Source of the DNA: an uncultured Porphyromonadaceae bacterium
GTDB taxonomy: Bacteria > Bacteroidota > Bacteroidia > Bacteroidales > Muribaculaceae
Direction of reading: 5' to 3'
DNA: 41,142 nt
Assembly (NCBI GenBank): GCA_902461565.1
Contig: CABPYL010000028.1
Location: 1 to 41,142, forward strand
Positions 1 to 8,159 of this stretch are shown in pieces. Made by a program: the position numbers and the translations under genes. Position 1 is the stretch's first letter, and every line of letters begins with the position of its first letter. The notes under the pieces were generated by a model. That model saw nothing but the letters and a program-made list of their open reading frames with translations, had not been told where the DNA came from and did not search any database.

Positions 1-630
1 AACATCACCTCCCGTATGGAGGGCCGGAGCGATGTCGTGCGTCGACAGGATCACCGCCCTGCCCGCGTCGGCGAGGCTGCGGAGCATCCTCATAATCTCC
101 AGGCGCGCGGCAACATCCAGAAAGGCCGTCGGCTCGTCGAGAATCAGCAGCGGCGTCTGCTGGGCCAGGGCCCGGGCAATCATCGCCTTCTGGCGCTCGC
201 CGTCGCTGAGCTCGGCAAGGCTGCGGCGAGCGAAATCCGACATCCCCACGGCGGCAAGCGATTCGGCCACAACAGCCTTGTCCGTGGCCGAGAGCATACC
301 CGTCCAGCCCGTGAAGGCATAACGCCCCACGGCGACAGCCTCCTCCACAGTAAGTCCCCCGCCGCCATGCCGCGCGGTATCCACAATGGCCCGCACCCGC
401 GCCAGGGCGCGCCTGCCATAGCTGCCGACAGGGCGCCCGCATATCTCCACCACGCCGCCTATGGCGGCCTGCTGACCGGCCAACGTGCGCAGGAGAGTGG
501 ATTTGCCGCTGCCGTTGGCGCCGATAAGCACCGTAAAAGTGCCCTCCGGCAACGAAAAGCAGATATCGGAAAGAACCGTCCTTTCCCGATACCCCGCCGC
601 AAGGGCGCTGCAGCTGAGAATTTCTTCCAT
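1..630 (-). CDS. ABC transporter ATP-binding protein (FecE/BtuD type), partial at the left edge
   Basis: Cytoplasmic ATPase that would power the importer formed with the two genes upstream. It is read on the minus strand from ATG at 630; no stop is reached before base 1, so the C-terminus is missing after 210 residues. Visible motifs in order: Walker A GANGSGKST (37-45), the ABC signature LSDGE, Walker B LLILDEPT, and the switch histidine in STHD. The start lies two bases after the permease stop at 633, which suggests translational coupling. The family imports iron-siderophores, haem or cobalamin; the substrate cannot be told from the ATPase. The ATPase assignment is secure. Confidence 0.93.
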   Translation of the reverse strand, partial: MEEILSCSALAAGYRERTVLSDICFSLPEGTFTVLIGANGSGKSTLLRTLAGQQAAIGGVVEICGRPVGSYGRRALARVRAIVDTARHGGGGLTVEEAVAVGRYAFTGWTGMLSATDKAVVAESLAAVGMSDFARRSLAELSDGERQKAMIARALAQQTPLLILDEPTAFLDVAARLEIMRMLRSLADAGRAVILSTHDIAPALHTGGDV

Positions 631-632
631 AG

Positions 633-1652
633 TCAATTAAAGTAGTTGAGCCTGCGCCTGTTAAGGAGCACATACAGAATAACGGGCACACCTAATATCG
701 GTGTGATCGAATTCACGGGCAGCTTGCTGCCGTATGCCATAGAAGGCAGCACAGAAGCTATCTGGCACAGCAGACCGAGCATACCGCCGGCAAGCGCCGT
801 GGCCGGCATGAGCACGCGGTGATTCGACGAGGCGGTGAGCATGCGGGCCACATGCGGAACTATCAGACCGATAAAACCGACAGGCCCGCAGTAGGCCGTT
901 ACGACGGCTGTCAGGCCGCCCGAAACCAGCAGCACCCCCGTGCGCGTACGCCCGACACTCACACCCGCCGCAGCCGCGTACTCAGAGCCGAACAGCATCA
1001 CGTTCAGGCTCTTGGAATATGTGAAAGCCATCAGGATAAGTACCGCAAGCGCCAGCGCGAGCCAGGGCAACACACCCAATGATACGCCGCTGAACGTACC
1101 AAGTCCCCACAGCACGAAAGTATGCACGGCCTCTGAATCCGAGAAATAGTTGAGCAGCGACATCGCCGAGGAAGCAAGATAGCCTATGAGGATACCTATA
1201 ATCAGCAGCGCGTCGGAACTGCGGATAAAGGTCGAGAATAACAGAAGAACAAGAAGCACTGCCATAGCCCCGACAAAGGCGCCGAAAGCCATAGCAAGAT
1301 TGCCCCACACGCCTATGGCACCCCCGAACACCATAGCCACAAGCGCCACGCCGAAACTCGAGCCGGCAGAAATACCCATTATCGACGGCCCCGCAAGCGG
1401 ATTGTTGAAAATCGTCTGCATCATCAGTCCGGCCACAGCAAGCGATGCCCCGGCAAGGAACGCCGTCGCCAACGCCGGCAAACGCGATTCAACAACTATG
1501 AAATGGTTTATGTCCTCGCCTGATACCGTGGCGAACAACGTGCGGAACACATCGCCGGGCGCAATGGCCACACTGCCGCACAGCAATCCTGCGGGAAACA
1601 TAATCGCGATAGCTATGGCGAGAAACACTATTGTACGGGCAGCGCGTGTCAT
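633..1652 (-). CDS. FecCD/BtuC-family ABC transporter permease
   Basis: Inner-membrane permease of a type II ABC importer for iron complexes, haem or vitamin B12. At 339 residues it has the family's usual length and is hydrophobic throughout, consistent with about ten transmembrane helices. FecCD-like stretches include NNPLAGPSIMGISAGSSFG near residue 90 and GPVGFIGLIVPHVARML near residue 260, the latter being the family's coupling region to the ATPase. Its ATG overlaps the stop of the binding protein by one base (TAATG), and the ATPase starts two bases after its stop. Binding protein, permease and ATPase are therefore one tightly coupled cassette. Metal-chelate versus cobalamin specificity is unresolved. 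Confidence 0.93.
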   Translation of the reverse strand: MTRAARTIVFLAIAIAIMFPAGLLCGSVAIAPGDVFRTLFATVSGEDINHFIVVESRLPALATAFLAGASLAVAGLMMQTIFNNPLAGPSIMGISAGSSFGVALVAMVFGGAIGVWGNLAMAFGAFVGAMAVLLVLLLFSTFIRSSDALLIIGILIGYLASSAMSLLNYFSDSEAVHTFVLWGLGTFSGVSLGVLPWLALALAVLILMAFTYSKSLNVMLFGSEYAAAAGVSVGRTRTGVLLVSGGLTAVVTAYCGPVGFIGLIVPHVARMLTASSNHRVLMPATALAGGMLGLLCQIASVLPSMAYGSKLPVNSITPILGVPVILYVLLNRRRLNYFN

Positions 1653-2779
1653 TATTTGCGGAAGTAATATTTAGTCTTGTAATCCGGCATCACGTCGGGA
1701 TGAAATATCGCGATATAATCCGCCAGCACAACCTCCGGATGGAACGTGGCTTCGGCGAATATGTTGCGCTCCTGCGTGTTACAGCTGTATACATTACCGT
1801 CCTTCAAAGCCTTGAACGCAGCATAGCGCGGATTCAGTGCCTTTAGCGACTGAGGTGTGGTTTCGTAGCCGTAGGAACGGACGAGCCACACATCTGCGTC
1901 GATTGCGCGGGCGGCCACATCTTCCAGCGATAGAGCCAGCGAACCGGTCCCCCCCGTATCGGCCCAGGGATAGTCGGCCCCAGCATCGGCGTACATACGC
2001 GCCGCGTAGCTGCCCCCGGCAGACACATACCATATTCCCGAAGTCTCGGTCTCGGTAAGTATTTTCGGATTAGGAATGGCAGAGGACATAACCCTAAGTT
2101 TAAGCGACGAATATGCGTCTATCACACTGTCGAACACGGCACGAGCCTCGTCGCGCCGGCCAAACAGCTCACCAATCAGCAGAATCCATTCGGCGCGGCC
2201 CATAGGCGTATCCTCCATATAGTCGGCACACTCGATAGCGACGATACCCGGAGGCACCGGAGCGCTGCTCATGCCCTGCATGGGCGAGCGAAAGACTACT
2301 TTTGCACCCGACGCCACCAGCAGTTCGGCAGACGGATCGGCACTGTTGCCGACGTCGGTTAACTTTCCGCTCTTCAGAAGAACGGAAACAGTATCTTCAG
2401 GAGGAAAATAAGCCGCATCGGCAACGGCGCACAGCGCATCCACAGCGCCAAGCTCGCGCATCGCCCCAGTGTGCACGGCGCTGTACACCGCAGCCCGTTC
2501 GACAGGAGTGCGTATCACCCTGACGCCTGCCGGAACATCGGACGGCATAGCCGAATCGCGGTGTACAAGAAGATAGCACCCAAGCTTCGATTCCCCCTTC
2601 CACGGACTACCGACATCCACTATAACGCTGCCGTCCGGCCTTTCGGCCATAGTGAGGAAACGCGCATGAAAAGTGAGAGTATCTGCTGTCGACGTATCGG
2701 TATCGGCACTCCCCCCGGCATTACATGACCAAAGGACGGCACAGCTTAGCGCCGTCCACAAAAAGTGTATAAGTTTCAT
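1652..2779 (-). CDS. Periplasmic substrate-binding lipoprotein (BtuF/FepB-like)
   Basis: Solute-binding component of the ABC importer encoded just downstream. The N-terminus has a basic start, a hydrophobic core and a lipobox-like end (VLWSC, Cys19), so it is probably anchored to a membrane and faces the periplasm. At 375 residues it fits the two-lobed TroA/BtuF fold. Supporting regions are an early lobe containing RELGAVDALCAVADAAYF, a linker helix near residues 195-230 (GELFGRRDEARAVFDSVIDA) and the late stretch ADVWLVRSYGYE. Its ATG overlaps the stop of the DUF805 gene upstream by four bases (ATGA). The ligand is unknown; siderophore, haem and corrinoid are all plausible. Confidence 0.85.
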   Translation of the reverse strand: MKLIHFLWTALSCAVLWSCNAGGSADTDTSTADTLTFHARFLTMAERPDGSVIVDVGSPWKGESKLGCYLLVHRDSAMPSDVPAGVRVIRTPVERAAVYSAVHTGAMRELGAVDALCAVADAAYFPPEDTVSVLLKSGKLTDVGNSADPSAELLVASGAKVVFRSPMQGMSSAPVPPGIVAIECADYMEDTPMGRAEWILLIGELFGRRDEARAVFDSVIDAYSSLKLRVMSSAIPNPKILTETETSGIWYVSAGGSYAARMYADAGADYPWADTGGTGSLALSLEDVAARAIDADVWLVRSYGYETTPQSLKALNPRYAAFKALKDGNVYSCNTQERNIFAEATFHPEVVLADYIAIFHPDVMPDYKTKYYFRK

Positions 2780-3267
2780 GCCTGAGAACGGTAGTTATCG
2801 TAGGGGCAAGGACCATACTTGTTGTCCGGAGCACTCGGCTTAACCAGAAGGACAAACATAAAGATATAGATTGCCAGAACTATGATTTCACCGATTCCGT
2901 AGGACGCCGGCGAAGCAAGAATGATATTGACGAGCGATACGGGGTCGGTTACACCGCTGAAAATGGCGCTGAACATGGTCCTGAACGTAATACCCAGAAC
3001 AATCAGCGGCACAACATAGAATCCCACGACCCACCAGCCGCTCTTGCCGATATCGTGCATGCGGCGCGTGGTAACGGCCCATGTCGGCAGCATCAGTGCC
3101 AGCGACACCAATGTCGAGAGGAAAGAGTAATCAAAAAATCCTACTACCAGGGAAAGAAGAAACACGAACAGCATGGCCCACCAGTACTCTGCACGGGTGG
3201 AGCGGCCACGGAAATTAACATAGTTGGCAAAATAAATCTTTATTGCCGTAATAAAATCGACATTCAT
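2776..3267 (-). CDS. DUF805 family small membrane protein (third module of a tandem array)
   Basis: Integral membrane protein of DUF805, a family without an established function. The ATG at 3267 (MNVDFITAIK) is chosen because the sister modules begin the same way; an ATG at 3294 would add nine residues. The 163-residue product has the family hallmarks: FRGRSTRAEYWW, then hydrophobic helices, TTRRMHDIGKSGWW, and a final helix ending VKPSAPDNKYGPCPY. It is clearly homologous to both modules of the upstream gene, so it belongs to a local triplication. Its end overlaps the binding-protein start by four bases, tying it to the ABC importer operon. A TACCTTTG at 3299-3292 resembles a -7 box, but no matching -33 box is seen. 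Confidence 0.85.
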   Translation of the reverse strand: MNVDFITAIKIYFANYVNFRGRSTRAEYWWAMLFVFLLSLVVGFFDYSFLSTLVSLALMLPTWAVTTRRMHDIGKSGWWVVGFYVVPLIVLGITFRTMFSAIFSGVTDPVSLVNIILASPASYGIGEIIVLAIYIFMFVLLVKPSAPDNKYGPCPYDNYRSQA

Positions 3268-3363
3268 AATAATACGTATGGATATGTATGGCAAAGGTAA
3301 TAATAATTTACGACATTCAGGTACCGCATAGCGCTGTCCACAGCAGTTGACGCATCTTCATAG

Positions 3364-4410
3364 CTAAGAACTCCAATGACACGGCCCGTACTGGTTGTCA
3401 GGAGCGCTCGGCTTAACCAGCAGGACAAGCATATAGATATAAAATACCAGCAAAACGAGTGCGCCGATACCCAACGACACAGGCGAGGCCTTGGCAATAT
3501 TGGCAAGCAACACCGGGTCGGTTACTCCTTCCAAAATGGCAACAAAAAACAAACTGAAGCAGTTCAAGATAACAAGCATTGGAAAAACATAGAATCCCAC
3601 GACCCACCAGCCGCTCTTGCCGATGTCGTGCATGCGGCGCGTGGTAACAGCCAATGTTGGCAGCAGCAGAGCCAGCGACACCAACATCAATACAAATGCC
3701 GACACATATTCCGACACCAATGTATAGAGGAAGATGCTAAAAAATCCTACAACCTGATAAAGTAGAAATACGAACAGCATCGCCCACCAGTACTCTGCAC
3801 GGGTAGAGCGACCACGGAAATTAACATAGTTGGCAAAATAAATCTTTATTGCCGTAATAAAACCAATATTCATAATATTACGACCTTCCGGCACCGCATA
3901 GCGCCGTCCACTACAGTCATCGCTTCCTAATATCTGAGAACCGTAAGGACAAGGCCCGTACTGGTTGTCAGGAGCGCTCGGCTTAACCAGAAGGACAAAC
4001 ATATAGATATAAATTGCCAGTAAAACGAGTGCACCGATACCCAACGACACAGGCGAGGCCTCGGCAATATTGGCAAGCAACACCGGGTCGGTTACTCCTT
4101 CCAAAATGGCAACGAAAAGCGAACGGAAGCAAACCCCGACAACAAGCACTGGAACGAGATAGAATCCCACGACCCACCAGCCGCTCTTACCGATGTCGTG
4201 CATGCGACGCGTGGTAACGGCTAATGTTGGCAGTATCAAAGCCAACGATACAAGAATGGAAATAAAAGTATATATGGATATAAACAAAACCGGAGGAAGT
4301 AGAAATACGAACAGCATCGCCCACCAGTACTCTGCACGGGTAGAGCGACCACGGAAATTAACATAGTTGGCAAAATAAATCTTTATTGCCGTAATAAAAT
4401 CGACATTCAT
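3364..4410 (-). CDS. Double DUF805 membrane protein (in-frame fusion of two tandem copies)
   Basis: Membrane protein of 348 residues made of two complete DUF805 modules, about 1-165 and 180-348. Each has FRGRSTRAEYWW, TTRRMHDIGKSGWW and VKPSAPDNQYGPC. The second module begins with its own former start (MNIGFITAIK; ATG at 3873). The linker between them is translated former intergenic spacer: it aligns base for base with the spacer that separates this gene from the third copy. In that spacer a TAG stop occupies the place of a CAG codon in the linker. The function is unknown; position and probable co-transcription link it to the ABC importer. Separate translation of module 2 from 3873 is possible. 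Confidence 0.85.
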   Translation of the reverse strand: MNVDFITAIKIYFANYVNFRGRSTRAEYWWAMLFVFLLPPVLFISIYTFISILVSLALILPTLAVTTRRMHDIGKSGWWVVGFYLVPVLVVGVCFRSLFVAILEGVTDPVLLANIAEASPVSLGIGALVLLAIYIYMFVLLVKPSAPDNQYGPCPYGSQILGSDDCSGRRYAVPEGRNIMNIGFITAIKIYFANYVNFRGRSTRAEYWWAMLFVFLLYQVVGFFSIFLYTLVSEYVSAFVLMLVSLALLLPTLAVTTRRMHDIGKSGWWVVGFYVFPMLVILNCFSLFFVAILEGVTDPVLLANIAKASPVSLGIGALVLLVFYIYMLVLLVKPSAPDNQYGPCHWSS

Positions 4411-4434
4411 ATTATGTACGGATATATATTATGG

Positions 4435-4464
4435 CAAATTTAATAAAAATATATAATCCGCAAA
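4435..4464 (-). promoter_or_regulatory. Bacteroidetes-type promoter of the DUF805-ABC importer operon
   Basis: Reading the minus strand, TTTG (4464-4461) and TAAATTTG (4442-4435) are separated by 18 bp, close to the Bacteroidetes -33/-7 consensus. The -7 element lies 24 bases before the ATG at 4410. The -33 box sits at the edge of the first of three repeated 13-mers, which suggests regulated transcription. The assignment comes from sequence pattern only. Confidence 0.6.
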
Positions 4465-4519
4465 ACGAAATGTTCGCGCCTCGGAAAACGAAGCGTTCAC
4501 TTCTGAAAAACGAAACGTT
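4462..4519 (-). repeat. Three direct 13-bp repeats at the DUF805 operon promoter
   Basis: AAAACGAAATGTT (4462-4474), AAAACGAAGCGTT (4485-4497) and AAAACGAAACGTT (4507-4519) are near-identical, with start-to-start spacing of 23 and 22 bp, about two helical turns. On the minus strand they read AACryTTCGTTTT, and the copy nearest the gene abuts the -33 box. This arrangement suits an operator bound by a multimeric regulator. The regulator is unknown. Confidence 0.6.
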
Positions 4520-4731
4520 ACTCGGTATATCACAATCCGGCATCCGGGAGCGCCACCCTTACAGGTGTTAAAGAAGGCCGATCTACGAAATCTCAACCTC
4601 ACGGCTTCAAGGTAGCCGCTGGCATCGCTCCTGCTATAGACTGCTCTGCCCTCGCGCCGGGCCTCTGTCTCATAAAAGCCGCAGGTTCGACCGCGCGCCT
4701 CATCATCCGCTAAACATCAGTTATCTCAATA
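4520..4731. other. Intergenic region without a recognised gene
   Basis: Between the DUF805 promoter and the epimerase terminator there is no convincing gene. A plus-strand frame is open from 4507 to 4710 but has no ATG and no recognisable motif. I could match no riboswitch signature, in particular no cobalamin or TPP box, and no RNA gene. Confidence 0.5.
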
Positions 4732-4765
4732 CCAGACAGGCTGCGCCGTGGCGCAGCCTGTCTGG
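4732..4765 (-). terminator. Perfect 15-bp hairpin after the epimerase gene
   Basis: The arms 4732-4746 (CCAGACAGGCTGCGC) and 4751-4765 are exact reverse complements around a four-base loop. The hairpin begins 22 bases past the stop of the minus-strand epimerase gene. There is no strong T-tract after it on that strand, so it may act as a 3'-end-stabilising hairpin or be an interspersed palindrome instead of a classic intrinsic terminator. Confidence 0.6.
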
Positions 4766-4787
4766 TTATCGGATAGCGGACAACCTA

Positions 4788-5669
4788 TCACACATTATCG
4801 ATGATTATCATATAAGAGACTTCGAAAGTTTCACCGGGAGCAAGAGTGCGAACCGCCTCGCGAACGGAGAAATCGCCTTCAAAGCCGACAGAATCGGCCC
4901 GTCCGTACCAGGGTTCGATGCACACAAACGGTGCCTCAGGCGCGGGCGCCCACAGCCCTACATAAGGACTGCGGAACAACAACGTCAGCAATGGATTGCG
5001 GTCCTTTGTGAGCAGCGACACACGGTGCAGGCGATTACCGCCGAAAATCAGTGCGTCCTCGCGGAAAGTATCTGCAGTAACAGGCAGCATTCGCTCATCA
5101 GTGAGCCTTATCTCCTTCGTGCGATTGCCTACGCAACCTTTTTCCTCTATAATCTGTGCCTCGGCATCGGATATATCGAAATTAAAATATGCGTGAACGC
5201 TGTCGGCTGGATTGAAGTCGGGAAGATTGAATGCCGGATGCGCACCTATCTGGAACGACATCGGGCGATTGTCTTTGTTTTTCACACGCCACATAACGGT
5301 GATATTTTCATTTAGAAGCCGATATCCGATTTCAAGCGAGAAATCGCGAGGATATTTCTCAAGAGTTTCAGGTGTGGACGCAAGACGGAACCACAGTTCA
5401 TCCTCAGGGACATCCTCTATCGGCACAAACTCCATATCGCGGGCAAAACCGTGCTGACTCATGGAATATTCACAGCCGTCCATACGAAAAACGCCGTTCC
5501 ACACGGCCCCGACGATGGGGAAAAGGACAGGCGAACGTCTTTTCCAGAAGCGGGGATCACCTTGCCAGAGGTATTGGAATCCTGTTACTATGTTTTCGAT
5601 GCTCTGCAGTTCGGCGCCCAGCGGCGATACAGAAATACGCAGCAGATTATTTGAAAGTGTGTATGCCAT
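4788..5669 (-). CDS. Aldose 1-epimerase (galactose mutarotase) family protein
   Basis: Probable cytoplasmic sugar mutarotase or hexose-phosphate epimerase-like enzyme of 293 residues with no signal peptide. The galactose-mutarotase fold is indicated by PVLFPIVGAVWNG (about 47-59), HGFARDMEF with a candidate active-site histidine (about 73-81), IGAHPAFNLP with the second histidine (about 142-151), and CIEPWYGRAD near residue 252 with the likely catalytic glutamate. It resembles the LacX/YeaD-like branch, whose physiological sugars are often unknown. The gene is transcribed alone on the minus strand, with a promoter at 5711-5742 and a hairpin after it, divergent from the TPR gene. Confidence 0.88.
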   Translation of the reverse strand: MAYTLSNNLLRISVSPLGAELQSIENIVTGFQYLWQGDPRFWKRRSPVLFPIVGAVWNGVFRMDGCEYSMSQHGFARDMEFVPIEDVPEDELWFRLASTPETLEKYPRDFSLEIGYRLLNENITVMWRVKNKDNRPMSFQIGAHPAFNLPDFNPADSVHAYFNFDISDAEAQIIEEKGCVGNRTKEIRLTDERMLPVTADTFREDALIFGGNRLHRVSLLTKDRNPLLTLLFRSPYVGLWAPAPEAPFVCIEPWYGRADSVGFEGDFSVREAVRTLAPGETFEVSYMIIIDNV

Positions 5670-5710
5670 GTTGTGTTTATGTTATATCCGGCCAACTGTG
5701 CCGGCAAGCG

Positions 5711-5742
5711 CAAAGATAGCCATTCCGAAGCTAAAGTACAAG
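5711..5742 (-). promoter_or_regulatory. Probable promoter of the epimerase gene
   Basis: On the minus strand, CTTG (5742-5739) and TATCTTTG (5718-5711) are separated by 20 bp. The -7 box fits TAnnTTTG exactly, and the -33 box has one mismatch to TTTG. It lies 42 bases before the ATG at 5669. Confidence 0.55.
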
Positions 5743-5800
5743 AATATATCGTGTCTTCAATGGCGCAGCACCGCCATTTTTTGTTATCAAGTGCTAATTG

Positions 5801-5832
5801 TTTGCATCGGACTGATAAAATGACTAACTTTG
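5801..5832 (+). promoter_or_regulatory. Bacteroidetes-type promoter of the TPR gene
   Basis: TTTG (5801-5804) and TAACTTTG (5825-5832), 20 bp apart, match the -33/-7 consensus exactly. Transcription would begin near 5838, which rules out the upstream in-frame ATGs and supports the start at 5865. Confidence 0.75.
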
Positions 5833-5864
5833 TGGACAAAGATGCCAACGCATCCGTATTTCCA

Positions 5865-7922
5865 ATGCAATCAGTCACATACCGCATATACCGTACAATT
5901 GTTTTAGCGCTTGCGTTAGTCTTTGCGCCTATTGCCGTGGCGCAGGTAAACACCGAGCAAGTGATGCGCATAGGCCAGAACGCCCTTTACTTTGAGGACT
6001 ACATGCTGTCTATCCAGTATTTCAATCAGGCGATACAGGCCAAACCATATTTGGCTCAGCCATATTTCCTGCGCGCCATAGCAAAACTCAACCTCGAGGA
6101 CTACCGTGGCGCCGAAGCTGACGCAACTACAGCACTGAACATCAACCCGTTCCTGTCGGATGCCTGGGAAGTACGCGGTGTGGCGCGACAAAACACAGGC
6201 AAACTGCGTCTTGCAATCGACGACTATACAGAAGCCCTCAAACTGCTGCCACGCAACCGTTCGCTGCTGTTCAACAAAGCATTGGCGCTTACCGGCCTTG
6301 ACGAGAACGATCTTGCCCGTGAGACTTTCGATGAAATTCTTCGCTACTATCCCCGCTATGCCAACGCATATCTTGGCCGAGCACGCATATCGCTTGCCGA
6401 GGCCGACACTACAGCCGCCCTTGCCGACATCGACAAGGCATTGGAAATCGACGCTAACTCGGTGAACGCATATATTATGCGCGCCGACATTGCCATTCAT
6501 AGCGACGGCGATTATGCCAAAGCGCTGACAGACATAGATAAAGCAATCAAATTGCAGCCGCAATCGGCTGGTCTTTACATTAACCGCGCATTTCTGCGCT
6601 ACAAACAGGACAGCTACCGGGGTGCGATGGCAGACTACGACTATGCCCTCACCTTGGAACCGTACAACATGGCGGCACTTTTCAACCGAGGTCTGCTGCT
6701 CCTCGAAGTAAATGCAAACGACCGCGCCCTGGAGGACTTCAACCGCGTGCTGGAGCTGGAACCGGACGATGTGCGTGCCCTATACAACCGAGCCATAGTA
6801 CACAGCAACAAAGGAAACATCAACGAAGCCATCGCTGACATTACGCGCGTTGCCGAGGCTTATCCGGAACTGCCAACTCCCTATTATATGCGCGGCAACC
6901 TGTACCGTCGACAGGGTAAACTTGCAAAAGCCGAAGCCGATTACAAAAAAGGCGGCAGACTGACCAAGGCTCTGCCCCGCGCCGCAGATCAGGAAAAAGA
7001 AATTGCCGGGACCATAAGCGCGGAGACTCACGACCGGGAACCGGCGCCCAATCAAGCGCAAAACAGCAACGACAAAGAAGTAGACGCAGCAACTTCGCGC
7101 CGTTTTGCTTCGCTTATTACCGTGGACGACAACGCCGATTTCCGCCAGGAATACAACAACAGTGCCATTCGCGGACGCATACAGGACAAGAACATAAGCA
7201 TCGAGATTGAACCGCCGATGTTGCTGTCGTTCTACTCGTCTCCCACAGAACTGCGCAGCAACACATATTATATACGCGAGGTAGACGATCTGAATGCCAC
7301 ACGTTCGCTACGTTTCGTGCTCGTTGTCACCAACCACGTACCCGCCATCGACGAAACTACCGCCGGACGCCACTTCCAGTCCGTTGAATATTACAATTCG
7401 TTCCTGGCCACGCACACACCACGCCCGGTGGATTATATTGGCCGCGCCCTTGATTTCATAACCGTACGCGACTACCGCAACGCCGAGAAAGACGCCACAC
7501 GCGCAATCGAACTTGCCCCGGATCTTGCGCTGGGATATATGGTGCGCGCGCAGGCAAACTACGGCCGCTATCAGCTTGACGAGACCGAAGGCCAGGATGC
7601 TGTAACACGCAACGCAATGCAGCGCAAACTGCTGGACGACATACTCGCCGACTACGACAAAGTGCTTCAGCTGTCGCCATCCACAGCCGTGATATGGTAC
7701 AACAAAGGTAACGTACTGTTCGAAAAAGAAGACTATGACGAGGCAAGCCGATGCTACACACGTGCTGTAGAACTGAAACCGGATTTCGGCGAAGCATATT
7801 ACAACCGCGGATACATTATGCTGAAAGAAGGCCGACGCGCCGAAGGCATCTCCGACCTCAGCAAAGCCGGAGAACTCGGAATAGTTCCGGCCTACAACCT
7901 TATTAAACGCATATCGCAATAG
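5865..7922 (+). CDS. Secreted or periplasmic tetratricopeptide-repeat (TPR) protein
   Basis: Protein of 685 residues built largely of TPR helices, which normally scaffold protein-protein contacts; no enzymatic motif is seen. The start at 5865 gives a clean signal peptide ending in APIAVAQ; earlier in-frame ATGs lie before the predicted transcription start. About nine TPR units fill residues 25-360 (for example AYLGRARISLAEADTTAAL and ALYNRAIVHSNKGNINEAI). A middle region without repeats (about 375-520) follows, then further TPRs from about 525 to the end (AYYNRGYIMLKEGRRAEGI). The middle region may be a separate beta-rich domain. The next gene has its own promoter, so this appears to be a single-gene unit. 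Confidence 0.85.
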   Translation: MQSVTYRIYRTIVLALALVFAPIAVAQVNTEQVMRIGQNALYFEDYMLSIQYFNQAIQAKPYLAQPYFLRAIAKLNLEDYRGAEADATTALNINPFLSDAWEVRGVARQNTGKLRLAIDDYTEALKLLPRNRSLLFNKALALTGLDENDLARETFDEILRYYPRYANAYLGRARISLAEADTTAALADIDKALEIDANSVNAYIMRADIAIHSDGDYAKALTDIDKAIKLQPQSAGLYINRAFLRYKQDSYRGAMADYDYALTLEPYNMAALFNRGLLLLEVNANDRALEDFNRVLELEPDDVRALYNRAIVHSNKGNINEAIADITRVAEAYPELPTPYYMRGNLYRRQGKLAKAEADYKKGGRLTKALPRAADQEKEIAGTISAETHDREPAPNQAQNSNDKEVDAATSRRFASLITVDDNADFRQEYNNSAIRGRIQDKNISIEIEPPMLLSFYSSPTELRSNTYYIREVDDLNATRSLRFVLVVTNHVPAIDETTAGRHFQSVEYYNSFLATHTPRPVDYIGRALDFITVRDYRNAEKDATRAIELAPDLALGYMVRAQANYGRYQLDETEGQDAVTRNAMQRKLLDDILADYDKVLQLSPSTAVIWYNKGNVLFEKEDYDEASRCYTRAVELKPDFGEAYYNRGYIMLKEGRRAEGISDLSKAGELGIVPAYNLIKRISQ

Positions 7923-7937
7923 TTTTCCGGCATTTAA

Positions 7938-7969
7938 TTTGCATACGTTTAGCAAAATACCTAATTTTG
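7938..7969 (+). promoter_or_regulatory. Bacteroidetes-type promoter of the subtilase-LRR operon
   Basis: TTTG (7938-7941) and TAATTTTG (7962-7969) with a 20-bp spacer match the consensus. The start near 7975 would give a leader of about 185 bases before the ATG at 8160, containing a small hairpin at 8070-8088. Confidence 0.7.
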
Positions 7970-8069
7970 CAAGCCTTAAAGCATCAATTCCGGAGATGTT
8001 GCAAGAACGTGCCGGCGGCGCGTCTGACACAGATTTGCCGATTCAAGATGAAACACATATACTGATACT

Positions 8070-8088
8070 GACATGCCAAAGGCATGTC
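8070..8088 (+). repeat. Short palindrome in the subtilase leader
   Basis: GACATGCC (8070-8077) and GGCATGTC (8081-8088) form a perfect 8-bp stem with an AAA loop. It has no T-tract and lies inside the leader, so it is more likely a leader structure or a remnant of an interspersed palindrome than a terminator. Confidence 0.4.
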
Positions 8089-8159
8089 CCTACAGACAAT
8101 ATTTATCACTCTTACATTTTTCCCGATACACTACAGCCTCATAATTTTTGAAGAAGCTA

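Noticed and set aside
5..691. Minus-strand frame of 228 codons at the left edge
   Set aside because: It is out of frame with the ABC ATPase, whose Walker A, signature and Walker B motifs lie in the partial frame starting at 630.
4507..4710. Open plus-strand frame of 68 codons in the DUF805-epimerase gap
   Set aside because: It has no ATG, overlaps the promoter repeats, and shows no motif; the length is within chance at this base composition.
4520..4731. Cobalamin riboswitch upstream of the ABC importer operon
   Set aside because: No B12-box-like conserved core could be matched on the minus strand, and the mapped promoter lies downstream of this region.
8148..8159. TTG start for the subtilase
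   Set aside because: The ATG at 8160 gives a normal signal peptide and needs no rare start codon.
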